Under the pieces are notes generated by a model. The model was not told where the DNA came from, searched no databases, and saw nothing but the letters and a program-made list of their open reading frames with translations. This document shows positions 41,910-55,800 of a DNA stretch of 64,000 nucleotides, in pieces (position 1 is the stretch's first letter; each line of letters begins with the position of its first letter). A program made the position numbers and the translations under genes. Source of the stretch: Anadara kagoshimensis (lineage: Eukaryota; Mollusca; Bivalvia; Arcoida; Arcidae); assembly GCA_021292105.1 (NCBI GenBank), contig CM037871.1, positions 52,931,261 to 52,995,260 on the forward strand, in the 5' to 3' direction.

Positions 41910-44900
41910 AGTATACATCAAGATTTTTATACTTTTTCTGCTATGTTCGTTTCTAGAATCGATACTTTATTATTACCAACCCAACCAGTCAAATTTTGCA
42001 GCACTAGACGGTCATTTCGGAATACAATACCTCACTTGTAGTTCTCGGAAGAAATTTATGCAAATCCAAAGAGTTTTAAGTGTTGCATTGTAAAAAATAG
42101 AAGGCCCTAGTTTTATTTTACCGAATCCATTAAAGATATTACTTTGAACGCTTAAACGTAGTGTAGTTTTCTGAGGAATTTTAAACTTTTTAAAGTCAGA
42201 TAATTTTGATTAACAATATTATTTATATGTTTAACAGATTCACTGGAACGTTTAAAGTGTTTGAATGACAGAAGCCAAGACAAAGACGACCAGGTTGAAG
42301 TTTTATCTGTAACCATAGAGACCTTATCTCAAACTGTTGATAAACTTTGTAATAGTCTAATAGAAAGACAGAATGTTGAACAAGATTCAACGGTACAGGA
42401 TATTTCTGAAGACAGCGAGGACACGATTAATACTGATTCCGAAAAAACAGATATAACCGAAGACATAGACGTGTATGAAATGGATATTGTTCCAGAAGAG
42501 GAGATTGTAACCCATGAGGAAATAGACAACATTGAAACGACTAAAGCAACTAGACAGGAACAAAATGTACCGAATGTGACCAGTTCTACAGAAAACACTG
42601 ACATTCAAAGACAGTCGAGAGTGAAGGAAAACCATAGAGATAATGACAGACCAAGAAACAGAGACAAACATACAACGGCTGCTCGCCATTCAACTAACAT
42701 AGAAAATATCCCAAAAATTAAGGTTACACGGAATGGCTTAGGATTCAAGCGAAAGTTAACAGAACAAGTAGATGACAACAGAGTTTACTGTCTTGAAAAC
42801 AGAATAGAAAAAACAAGAAGTAGGCCGTTACAAATGTCTAATATATCGGTATCTCAAGATATAACAACAGACCAAACAGAAAGACAAACAGAAACAACAG
42901 AAGACGATCTATTTAGAGGGTTAGGTTTAGACCTGGATGGAACCGATCGGCAGACAAGCGAACTGTTGGAAAGATTTGCCACAATGAGGTTACGGTTTGC
43001 TTTTTGTGTACATAATTTATTTATGAAAACATCAGTCTAAAAGTTTCAAGTTCAAAATCGAATATGCATCATATCTTTAAATTTGTGCTATAGCAAAAAT
43101 ACATTTATGTTTCCCGAATCCAGTCAAGCATTTGCAAAAAAAAAACAATTTTCTCATAATTGATAGTAATTATAATTTGATATAATTTACAAATATTAAA
43201 CTTTAAAACAAAACATTAAGCTAGTTGATTACAAGTTACTTGAATAAACTAATATTGACTTTGTGCTGTGTGTGTGATAAACAATTTTATACTTTTCGGG
43301 TCAATCGGCAATGAAAGCACAAGACCTAAGAATAAACTAATATTGACTTTGTGCTGTGTGTGTGATAAACAATTTTATACTTTTCGGGTCAATCGGCAAT
43401 GAAAGCACCAGACCTAAGAAAGGTTAAAACACCCTAGACGCGATGATTCCATTTACAGCATGTTTGAATAACATAGTGTAACAATGTTGTTTCAATTTGA
43501 ATATTTTATATGTTCATTGTACTTCATTGTTTTTAGTTTTAAACTGAAACTAACAAAATTTGAATTCTAATTGTTTGTGTTTTACAATTTAAATGTTGTG
43601 TAAATATAAATTTCTTGTATTTCTAGCACAAAGAATGGAAATGAGTACAGAAATTTAGTTGCCAACCCATCAGGTACATTGAAACCGGACTAGAAACGTG
43701 CACTTTGCCAATGCAAACAAACCGAGATACAATAACGGATGTGGTGGTGAAAATACTATCGTATTTATTTCCGTCATTGTTTATGACAATTTTCATTATT
43801 TATACCTTTTAAAAGATTGTGATTTGTGATTAGATTTCTTTTCATTTCACACTTTGTGGGTGTAGCTAGCTAAACAGGAGATACTTACCCTTCCATCGCG
43901 CCTCCCTCGTTAAAGTTCGTGTTTAAATTCATTTGCCATTTTTCAAGTTTTTACTTTGGGTTTGGACTGTGATGTTTGTTTTTGATCATTGGACAAGTCA
44001 AGGGTAAGAATATGCTAATCTAATCGTACAGCATCTGGTGATGGATGTTGATTCACATTATGTCATTGATATAGTATTGGATCCTTGCTTTATAGTATCT
44101 TTGTATTTAATTGTCAACATCACGGGTGGAATGCTGATGCCAGTTGGTTTTTTGTAAAATGTGAGATAAAGACGTGAACATCAAACATTCAAATTGAATT
44201 TAAAAGTCAATAATGGCAATATTTCAATCATTTTAGGCCTTGGTCGAGAAGTCATAGACGAAAGTCTGTGGGCAGACTGGGCACAAGAAGAAGTTGAAAG
44301 AGGTAAAATATATGGCTCGGCGTATTAAACTTGTCAATACTTGCAATAACCACTTATAGATAGAAAAGCCTCGGAATATCCAGAATATCTATATTGTTCA
44401 ATAGATTTGGTGTGGACCACTTCCCTGGTAAAAGTTCGTGTGTTGAATCTAACTTGTCAGTTTCAAAGTTTGCTTCTCGATTGTGATCGGACATAGATTA
44501 TGTTTGTTTTTTTTTATTAATACCGCGGTTTTCTATTATGTTTGTTTTTTTTTATTAATACAGCGGTTTTCTATAAGAAGCATTTGTATATAACAATGAT
44601 TCCTGTGATTTGTTTCTAAATTCCATTAAAATCATTGTAGTAAAACAAGGTAGTACTTGTTGATAAATAAGGAAAGACAAACATTTAACTATAGATGAAA
44701 AACTAGCACTTCCCTAAAAATTAATGACTTTATTTGATTTAGACGTAATGCTTAAAATCTAAAACTATTATAAACACATGACTTTATACACATTGAAATT
44801 CCCCAAAGCACTTGTTAGACCTGTAACCTGAAATGTTAGACCTGTAACAAAATTTTTATGCATTGTAACTTGGCACATTGCAGGAGTGTAGGTTAATATA

Positions 44901-47900
44901 TAATAATATATATATATATATATATAGTATTGAGTATGCTTCATGTCCGGTAATAGTTATAACGGATTTGCTATACACGTATAATGGGCCAAAGTATTTA
45001 ATGCTTTGAACAAATCATCAAATATCTACTATAAAAAAGTTATAACCAATATCTTAAAATGCTCAATTTTAAATTAATATTATTTTTAGCTAAAACTTCA
45101 CCGATACCACCGACGAAAGGCCCTAAAACAGTACTGTGCCTAGATATTTCAGCAAGCATGAAAGGAGCGCCGTTCAAGCAAATGAAAGCACTAGCCATAA
45201 AGTTTGTAAATGGTAGATATTCTATTATCATGAGAGACTTATAAATGCACAGAGTAGTTATGGGCGGAAATGGCCGAGTGGTACTGTCACTGTGTTGTGG
45301 GTGCGATCTTAATTCGGGACTTTGAAATTTTATGAAATGAATTTAGTCCCTATCCATACTAGAGCTGCAAAAAGCTAAATAAGGTATAGTCATTCGGATA
45401 TGAATGAAAACCGAGTTCCTTTGTCTCATACACGCTAAAGAAACTTATGTAGAGTTCGAAAAAGAGCAGGTCCCGTACTGTGGCCGCTACGAGGTGCTTA
45501 CAACTGAAACCGACCGAGCGAAGTAAGAAATTTATGTACCTGTTTAATTTAGATTGTTTAGTTTTGTTTTTTATTTAGGTTTAGGTTTAGGTTTCCATAA
45601 TGTATATTTTGCAATAATCCAGCTTTAATGACAAAAATATGACAATTTCTGCAATGATGGAAAATTAACAAAGTCTGTTTACTCCACCCTTTTTACCATG
45701 AAAGGCACAATTATATGCCATGAGCTTTTTTATTCATATAATCTGCTTATTATGCAAGAAAGGCTAATCAACCATGCGCTGTGCCCTGTGTAAAGTCAAA
45801 ACAAAATAATGTTTTGTTTAATGTTCTTCTACCACAATCCTTCTGAAGGTATTCGTAATAGAATTCAGATTGACTCACATGGGTGTGTCGCTTTAAGTAT
45901 GTATCTGGATTTTACATTTTCATTAATTTTCAGAAATATGTACATACATGTATTCTCAAACCTAACATTGGTACTACTCGTAGCTTAATTGAGCGATGAG
46001 TGCTACGCCTGTGTTCTTAAATTAACTATGCAAACATTTAAACAAAATAAACATGTATAAATTGTATTCACTTCAAATGCAAGTAATTTTGCAATTTAGT
46101 TGAATGGTGTTGGATCATTTAAGGTCTCTATAACCTTATAATTCTTAAGATAACTAAATTTCTATTTCTCATCTGTAACTTGTTTTTGAAACAAATACAT
46201 AAAACTGCGTGTAATCCATTTCTGATTATACTTTAGTTTTCCTTTTGCAATGGATAAAAAGAATGAATTGGATACTTCGCACCAGTCTGCAAAATATCCG
46301 ATTCTTATATATTTCAATAACAAAGAAATAAAATACTGTATTATTGTGTTTTACAGTCTCATGTATTCACATATAAAACAACCATTTATATTGTATTATA
46401 TGTTACGATTTTAGAGATGGAAAATATTACGAAAACGGGAATTTGTGAAAACATTGCACTTGTTACGGTTGGTCATGAAACCCGTGTTGTAAAGCATATG
46501 TGTATGGATTATAAAGCTATTATATCATGTATAGGTATGTGTATTGTTAATGATATTTATAGTTATGTGTATTTATAATAATTAGGGAAAAACAAATTAA
46601 AAGAAATGATTAATAGCTGGTTATGTGAATTACATCACAAATTACCTGTCCATATTATAATGACAAAAGAAAGTGGTATTGAACACCTGTTAACCTTAGC
46701 CCTGTGACCGAGTGTCCAATACCACTTTCTTTTATCATTACAATTTGGTCTAATAATTTGTGATGTAACTGCTAATAACAATTCCGTTTATAGAATAAAA
46801 AGGTGGGGTTGTTGGACATGAATTTTATTTAGTTTGAATTGAAATTGAAAATTTTGAAAATTTTACAAAGTGTGCAAACTTTTTGAAATAGGATTTTGAG
46901 CAGAGGCAGATATTGCACATTTGGTCACTTCCCAATAAATTTAAAATGATGCCACTAAAATTGCAAAGTTTTGTAAAATGTCACAATCTTTGATAAACGA
47001 GGTTTAATAATAATGAATATAGTTTAGCATATATGATTGTCTGTTGTTTGAAATTTTTTATTTTGGCTACCAAAATGCAAATTATAGGGTCTTTTGTACT
47101 AGTATTCATATAGGACCAGCATTATTTAGATCCGTTTTACTTCCATACAATAACAGACATATACGATGATCTTCTTGTTAACAAAATTATAATTAACTAA
47201 TCTATATTGCTGGCAACAGATAACTACATATAAACAAACAAACCATTATATGGTTAAATATATTACTTTTTGCAGAAAAACTTTATCCAGATGGACCCAC
47301 TCCACTTGGAGGGGGACTTTTGATGGCCTTAGCTAGTGCATTGGGAAAAGGTAATTTATATCAGTTTTATGACCCAGTCATGGCGATTTTTGCTATTGAT
47401 AATAACATGAGTTTTTATGATAATACGTGCATTGAGAACACTGAATACATATTATACCTATGTTAGTTTTAAAACACTAAATAGTCGTTGTGAAATACAA
47501 TTCCTCATCAGTAGGGCTTGGAGCAAAATTGTAAAACCAAAATTTGTTCAAACAGTTGAAAAATATCCAAAGAACAAAAATATATCAAATTAAGCTAAGG
47601 AAATACTTTGCATGAGGGAGTATACCTTAATTTTTGAGGATTTTGAGATTTTTTCTTGAAGCAAATTGAGACAATTAAATTGTATAGCCTTGATGATTTT
47701 TTTGGTATTGATTAACTTAATTTTATTTCGTAACATTGATCATTGATTAGAGAGTGTTACTACATTTATGGATGTTCCTGTATGCCCAAGAATAATTTTG
47801 ATAACGGATGGAAAAGCAACACCGGATGGAGTTTTAGATGGTCCTGATGAATCACTCTCACCATTGTTTAATTTTCAGGTAATATTTCATAAATACGTTT

Positions 47901-49690
47901 CAGCTTTACTTGTGGCCTCCTGTTGAAAAACGTATTAGACCGTCATCACAACTATATGATGCCTCTATATCCAATGTTGTCGTAGATATAATTGACGACA
48001 GTTATAAGTTTGTTCATAGTTAATTCATTGCCTTTTACTATCATTTTTAAATTTACATGGCGGGTGTAGCTACCTAAAAGGAAGTGTCTTGCCCCTCGGT
48101 AACACTTGAGCTCAATTTCTTGTTACAACTATATTTGTTAGTCTTAAATCTTCTTATATTGCTGTTTGGATTATGATTTGAACATGACATCTTTTTTGTT
48201 TGTTTTTTTTTAATAAATCTATTGTTATTGTTTATTTTCTTCCATCCCTATTCATTCAATTTTATTACGATGCCTAAGGTCGGTAATTTACCATGCAGTA
48301 TGAAAGCGAAAGTGAAAATATTTTACAAAGTTATTTAGCGTAAACGAAAAATCATGAAGGTATAATTAGCGATTTTTACTTTCTCGGTAGCCTGGTAAGC
48401 AACGTAAATTGTCTTTTATATTTTTAGACTATGCGGTTATTTTTTTTAACAAAAAAACCCATGGTAGAAATTTCAATGTTGAATAACTAAACAACACAGA
48501 CTGACACAGGTTACATGGGTGATTGATTGTATGGCCTTCATGTATGACCACTGCTTAAGTGTTACAATACCAATCCTTGTTATATTTTAATAGGTACAGC
48601 TGAAACTTAATGCAGTATCTTCTGATCTAGGGAGAAGAGGGAACCGAGTATTTTGTATACCAGTGGGGGATGCAAACCTTGTAAGTTCTTAATTTTTGTG
48701 TATGAAATATAGAAAAATAGAACCACATTTCGAAGAATTTATACAAAACCGTACGGCATCAATTGTTAAAGTGATTTGTTCTGTTATATATTTGTGGAAT
48801 TTGCTATATACGAGGGCAATAAGAAACTAGCCCAACTTACCTCCGGTTTAGATCCACCTCTTTTCTATGTAATTAGCCTCTAGTTTGATGCATTTAGACC
48901 AACGGTGTTCAAGTATCATCAGCACAGAGCTGAATACGCCAGAGTCCTTTCCATTGACCCACTGCTGATTTATCTTCAATTTTGGAATAGATTGAAGTCT
49001 AGGAGCTAGGTCAGACGAATCAGCCGTTTCGCTCTACAACATTGCAACGTTGACAGTGTAAAGTCACGCGCGTTGTTCTGATGCTGCAAAACACTTTTAG
49101 AGAGTTTCATTGTCGATTTTCTCGGATTGTGGTTTTCAGCTAGTCTAACAAGTTTGCATATTACTCTTTAGATGGGTGATAATCCATCAATGATCATATT
49201 AACACTTTTTTGCGTCCGAATAAAATGTGACAATCACCTTTCCAACAGTTGGTTACTTCTTGAACCTCTTTGTCCTCGGAGACTCGGACCCTTCCAACTG
49301 ACGTCTTTGAGTTTTATTCTCTGGCTCATAATAATAAACCCAGGTCCACGGTCATCAGATGCAAAATGAAAAAATTTTTGACCTAAAACGCTTCAACAAG
49401 ACGCTGCATACTGATGCTCTGGTTGGCATTTGCTCATCGCTAAAAGATTTGTATAACGTACCTAATGTCTGCGCTGATTCTTTCATCTGAATTCGCCTAT
49501 CGGAGTATACCAGGTCTCGAACTGTGTTTCACATTTCTTCGTTGGTACCGATGACATCCATTGGGCGTTCACCTGGCTTTACCTTCAAAAGAAAGACGAA
49601 CTACCGAGTTTGAATTCTTTTTTTTCAAAAATACAAAATTCTCAGCCATATCAAGAAGAAAAATATACAAAACAAAATCACCTATTGCAA

Positions 49691-49731
<41 letters not shown>

Positions 49732-49831
49732 AAGGACAATTCTTATAGTACAGGTAGATATAAAATATAAGCTTAGTGTATACTAATATGATATAATGAT
49801 GTACCTTAAAATGTGTCGTTGTCTGGCTGTC

Positions 49832-49882
<51 letters not shown>

Positions 49883-52800
49883 CTACCTAACAAACCATGA
49901 CACACAAAACCCAAAACACTTATATAGCTAATACACAAATACATTATCTTGTCATATTAACATCAAGTACATTTATTCATTCACTATCTATCACTAAATT
50001 CTCTAATTTTGACCATCTGAGATTAAAGTTGTTTTTTTTTAATTTTTATCAATTAAAGATATAAATTTCTCTTTAGCAAAATGGCTTTGGATTTCTTTTT
50101 TAAAAATATTGGCCATTGGCACATTATTATTCAACCTTTTTCTGTAGATGTGATTTTTGCCAAAACACAAAATTAAGTTAAGTACATAAGCTGATTTATC
50201 ATGGATGCAAAAAAATACAGTTTTTTTTAGTAATAAACCTTTCTATGTTGTTTGTATATAAAATAACCCATGTTTCTATACTATTCCAAAAGTGCTTCAC
50301 TTCATCACATTCCCAATATAAGTGCATAATTGTTTCAGGTAGTGTGTGACAAAATGTACATAGCTGCGAATCTTTTAATCCAGTATTAAAAAGATACTGA
50401 TTAGTGACAATAATTCTATGAATAATACGGAATTGTAACCATCTAAGATTAACATCTGATAAAACATTTTACTGTAAAATAATAAGCATTCTTCCACCAT
50501 ACTTCAGAGCCATTAAAATGCAGATTATTTTCCCATTTAAATTCAGATTTTGGTTTGAAGTTACATTGATCTATAAATAAGTCATATATACCCTCTGTGC
50601 CTTTTTCCTTTGATAAAAAAATAGAAATGTACTGAGGAATATATGGGTATAGTAATTTAGTTTTATTTCTTTCAAAGAAAGGTTTTTCAAATAATTTTAA
50701 ACTGAATTTCTAACACCACAAAATTCTGTTATCAAGGGAGAGAACTCATAAATTTCACAAAATTGTTTATATTCATAAAAATTTCCATTCTTATCAAAAA
50801 GATCAATAACTAACCAGATTGCTTTTTTATTACATACACCTAAATATACCGTTTTTCTATCAATAAGAATATGTGTATTGTACCACAAGAGTTGGGACCT
50901 AAAATTATTACACGACTCGTGAATTCTTTTAAAATGCCATACATTTCTTTCCAAAAAATATTTCCACAATTTTACATTACAAGTTTGAAATAAACACTAC
51001 CAAAATGAAGACATGATTCTTTAAAATTGTTCTCTAACAATATATCTTTCCATGCAGTACAATTTGTTTTTAATAATCTCCGGAACCAGGTTAATTTTTA
51101 AGATTTCATAAAAGCATTTAGGTGTATCATTTTACAGCCCCCATTTCTATATGATTGTACCATTTTTTGTCTAGAAACCCTATCAATTTTGCTACCCCAT
51201 ATGAATTTATATAGCATTTGTTCTAGCATTTTCATTATATGTTGACTTGGTGAGGGTAAACTAATGAATAGATGAGTTAATTTAAGTAATAAAATTGACT
51301 TGACAACTACTATTTTTCCTAAAGTAGATATATTTCTTTTGACCAAGATTCTATACTTTTTGATAATTTTGCCATCTTTTCTTCAAAATTAAGATCTATT
51401 ATTTCCTCAAGGTTGGTACTGTAATGTATACCCAATGTAGTAAAATAAGAATCTGACCAGCAAAGAGGGAGATCGGTGCAAATTTTCTCCTTGCATAATT
51501 TATTAGCCCCAATCCAAATACAACAAGTTTTTTAAATGTTTGGATTTGAGCCAGAATGTTTTGCAAATTGGTCAAGGAGGTTAAGAGTAAGTCTAAGTGA
51601 TTGTTCAGAGCCATCTAAAATTATGGTAATATCATCTGCATATTGAAGTATTTTTATTTCTTTATTCCCAATAGCTATTCCTTTAATATTTTTCTCTTTA
51701 AAATTTTATGATTCTTTAAAATTGTTCTCTAACAATATATCTTTCCATGCAGTACAATTTGTTTTTAATAATCTCCGGAACCAGGTCAATTTTAAAGATT
51801 TGATAAAAGCATTTAAGTGTATCATTTTACAGCTCCCATTTCTATATGATTGTACCATTTTTTGTCTAGAAACCCTATCAATTTTGCTACCCCATATGAA
51901 TTTATATAGCATTTGTTCTAGCATTTTCATTATATGTTGACTTGGTGAGGGTAAACTAATGAATAGATGAGTTAATTTAGGTAATAAAATTGACTTGACA
52001 ACTACTATTTTTCCTAAAGTAAATATATTTCTCTTTGACCAAGATTCTATATATTTTTATAATTATGGTATCTTTTCCTTAAAATTAAGGTCTATTATTT
52101 CCTCAAGGTTGGTACTGTAATGTATACCCAATGTAGTAAAATAAGAATCTGATCTGTATAGAGGGAGATCGGTGCAAATTGTATCCTTACATAATTTATT
52201 AGCCCCAATCCAAATACAAGTTTTTTCAATGTTTGGTTTTAAGCCAGAATATTTTGCAAATTGATCAAGGAGGTTAAAAGTAAGTCTAAGTGATTGTTCA
52301 GAGCCATCTAAAGTTATAGTAGTATAATCTGCATATTGAAGTATTTTTATTTCTTTATTCCCAATAGCTAATCCTTTAATATTTTTCTCTTTCGTATCAT
52401 CATTTCCAAAATTTCTACACATAGTAAAAAATGTATTGCGAAATTGGGTCCCCCTGTCTACATCCTCAAGGAATTTTAAAATGTTGTGATGAAATGCCAT
52501 TTTGAATAATACATGTGTTTGTTTCACTGTTTAGAACTTTAAACCATTTTCTAATGTCATTACCAAAATTAGAAAATTGTATAAAACTCCAAGAAACTGA
52601 ATCAAGTGCTTTTTCAAAGTCAATCAATACTATCATTCCGGGAATGTTATTTTGTTCTGTATAATGTAGTAAATCATATATTATTCTCGTATTTTCCCTA
52701 ATAAATCTACCAGACCTAAAATCTTTTTGGTTGTAATGAATTAGGTAATCAAGTACTTTTTTAATTCTCTGTGCTATGCATGCGGAGAGGAGTTTGTAGA

Positions 52801-55800
52801 TAACATTCAACGAAGTAATAGGGCGCTAATTTTTTAAATAATATTCTCTTGGTTGATCCGCTTTTAGAATTAAAGTAATTAATCACTGCCTTTGTGTTTG
52901 TCATAGAAAACCTTGTTCAAAACCATAATTTAATGAACGCAGTAAAAGATCACATAAATCTATCCAAACTTTTTTTTTATAGAATTCAGCAGTAAAGTCA
53001 TCTAAACAGCAGTTTTAGTGTTTTTTAATAATTGTAATACATTGATCAATTCTGGTTTTCTTATTTTTCCTTCCAATTGCTCACTTTCTGTGTTAGATAA
53101 TTTGGGAACATTCTCATCCATAAACAATGCATTTAAATCTATTTCAGTTAGTTCATTATCTCTACTAGTAAATAAAGTTTTATGAAAGTTTGTAGTTTTT
53201 CTTAAATTAAATCTTGATCTGTAATAACATTACCATGACTGTTGATTACTTTGCTTATTGTTTTGTTTATAAAGTTTCTTTTTTCCAAGCTAAGAAAATA
53301 GTTTGAATTCTACTACCCAGAATTTACCTGAGCATAAGATGTTGCAGAGAACAGACCCATAAACACTGGCTAACTCGCCTTTTATTTCTTTCCCTGTTTT
53401 ACCTTTTAAATAGAAGTACCGAATTACAGCATAACACAACTTTGTATGAAGAAATGCCGCCTTTGCACCACAAGCCATGTTTGACGTTCAATATCTTATT
53501 GAAAAAATGACTCGATACATGTGGAATTGTGTACTAAGGTATAAAAGTTGTATTAAAACAAAACAAGGAAATCATAACCATGTTGGACAATCGGAAATAA
53601 ATACGGCTGGTCACTAATTTTCTCGCCCTTGTATTCCGTTGATATAAATCAATCTAGCTCTGACAGTCATATTCTGTCATAAATCTTATAATTTTTTATT
53701 TACATAAAACTATTAAACAATTTTGAACTAAGTAACATGAATTACATGTTTTAAATATACGAATCATTTCTATTTAGAAACAATGCAGTGTCAGGTTTAA
53801 CATCTTTATATTTCGTTTAATAGCGTGTATTCGATAAATTTTGGCAGAACCACTGTTGTAGCTCAGTGGTAAAATGTCGCTAAGTATTTGTTTGGTCATG
53901 AGTTCGAACCCCGGCCAGGTATGACCCAAGACCTGAAAGTGGGTAGTGACTGTAAGTTAGCCAAGCATTCGGCATTACGAAATGAAAGTCACGGTTCTTT
54001 TGGATGGGAACTTAAAATAAACTAGGTCCCGTGTCACGGTAGGTTGGGCATTCTAAAGAACCCTGTTGTATAATGCCATTAGCGCATTGCAATATTTCTG
54101 CAACTTCGCCGATAGAGGGGGACGTCTCGATATAAGGGCATTATTCTTGACTGGGACGTCAAACACTCAATTCACTTTTGAGACTTTCCTGAAATTGATA
54201 ATTTGATTTCCTTCAGTATTGGTTTTGTTATTTTATTATATCTTAATTGATCACATCAGCAAATTTAGAAAAGTCACGTATATTGTAGTAAAAAAATCTT
54301 GTTTTACGCCATTTTCATTTATATTAATATAAAATTATCAGTATTTTAGAAGTGTGGTCAGTCTCATGTAGCAATATATGCTTCACATAAACATTAAACG
54401 ATACGTCCTGAGGTTTAGCGTGCAATATGTTTCTATGTTAGCACGTAAAGATTCCAGTCAAAGGTTTCCCAAACATTTTTTATACTGCAAGCTTTTTCAC
54501 GTGACACATCGATTATGATGTCAAAAGATTGTTAACTGCATAGCTGTGTTGTTTATGGGACAAAATGGTATTTTTAGATGGACTACTAGTGGGAATTAAA
54601 AAAATGTATTTTTCTATATATTAAAAAGGTTATTGAACTGATATTATATAAATAGTGCTCTCGGTTAAGGCAAATATGTAGGAATTTCTCCCCGAGAGAA
54701 CATTATCGACTTTCGGCTCGGGAGATAATTGAATTGAATAGTGAAATTTTAGAATATTGACTGCGAATATTTTGTGTTTACGTTTCCCTAACAGAAATGA
54801 GGGATATACGGACAAAAGAAGAATTACTCAGTAGATTTCGTGATAAAAAGCCCTAAGTTTTCGTGTCTAGCGATGAATATTGCAATATCCCATGGTAATG
54901 TTGACCGCTGCTTGAAACATTGTGAATTGTCTCATACCACGTGATTAGAAATTGACCAATAATATTTTAAGTATTTTCCGTGATGTACGAGTATAATAAT
55001 GTGGAATATTGTTCCTCGTTGAGTCGGAATTTGATTGAAAGCTCGTGAAAATGTCGAGTCAACTCGGGACAATATTTTATAATATCTGGTAAATATCCCT
55101 ACAGTATACATTGACATTGACATGTTTGTTTTTTATTTTAGGCAAACATAGAAATAATAACATCTAAAAGTGGCGGTCGAATAGTTCCTCCACAAAAATT
55201 GTCCTATCTTATTCGAATGCACACGAATTTTGTAAGTATTTTTTTAAGGTTTCATTTTTGAAACTCAAGTGAGTTCACAAAAATTTAAACATAACATATT
55301 CTCTCAAATCACACATTGTACCAGTCTTAATTTTCCAGCAAAAGAGCGCCATTTCGGAATACAATTCCTCATCAGTAGTGCTTGGATCAAAACTATGAAA
55401 CAAAAACTTAAATATTAAAATACATTTAAGCTGGTTCTTAACAATGTTTAGTCTGATAAAAACAAAAGCATTTTAGTTAACCTGAAAAAAGGTTCTTATG
55501 ACCTATTGTTATCTATCTTGTTTACACTTTTCACTACTAAGCAGTGATGATATGAGGGTCTTTCAAATTTGAAAAAATGAAGGAGTTCTATCCCCTTGGC
55601 TAGAAAAAGGGAAAATTGTGAAAATCTTTAGACATCATCTCCTCTGAAGAGATAATATTTCATGTGAATCATACCTAGTGCACCTAGTTTCAGATTTGCA
55701 TAAATCACCTCTGTACTGGTCAAAAAGATGACAGGCAAAGTACAAAAGGGGCAGAGCCTCGTTTCAGATGAAAATATCTGACCACTCGACTGGAATTTCC

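Noticed and set aside
45570..45595. Interstitial telomere repeat (TTAGGT)3
   Set aside because: Only three units, not the TTAGGG expected in molluscs, and explained by a deletion junction.
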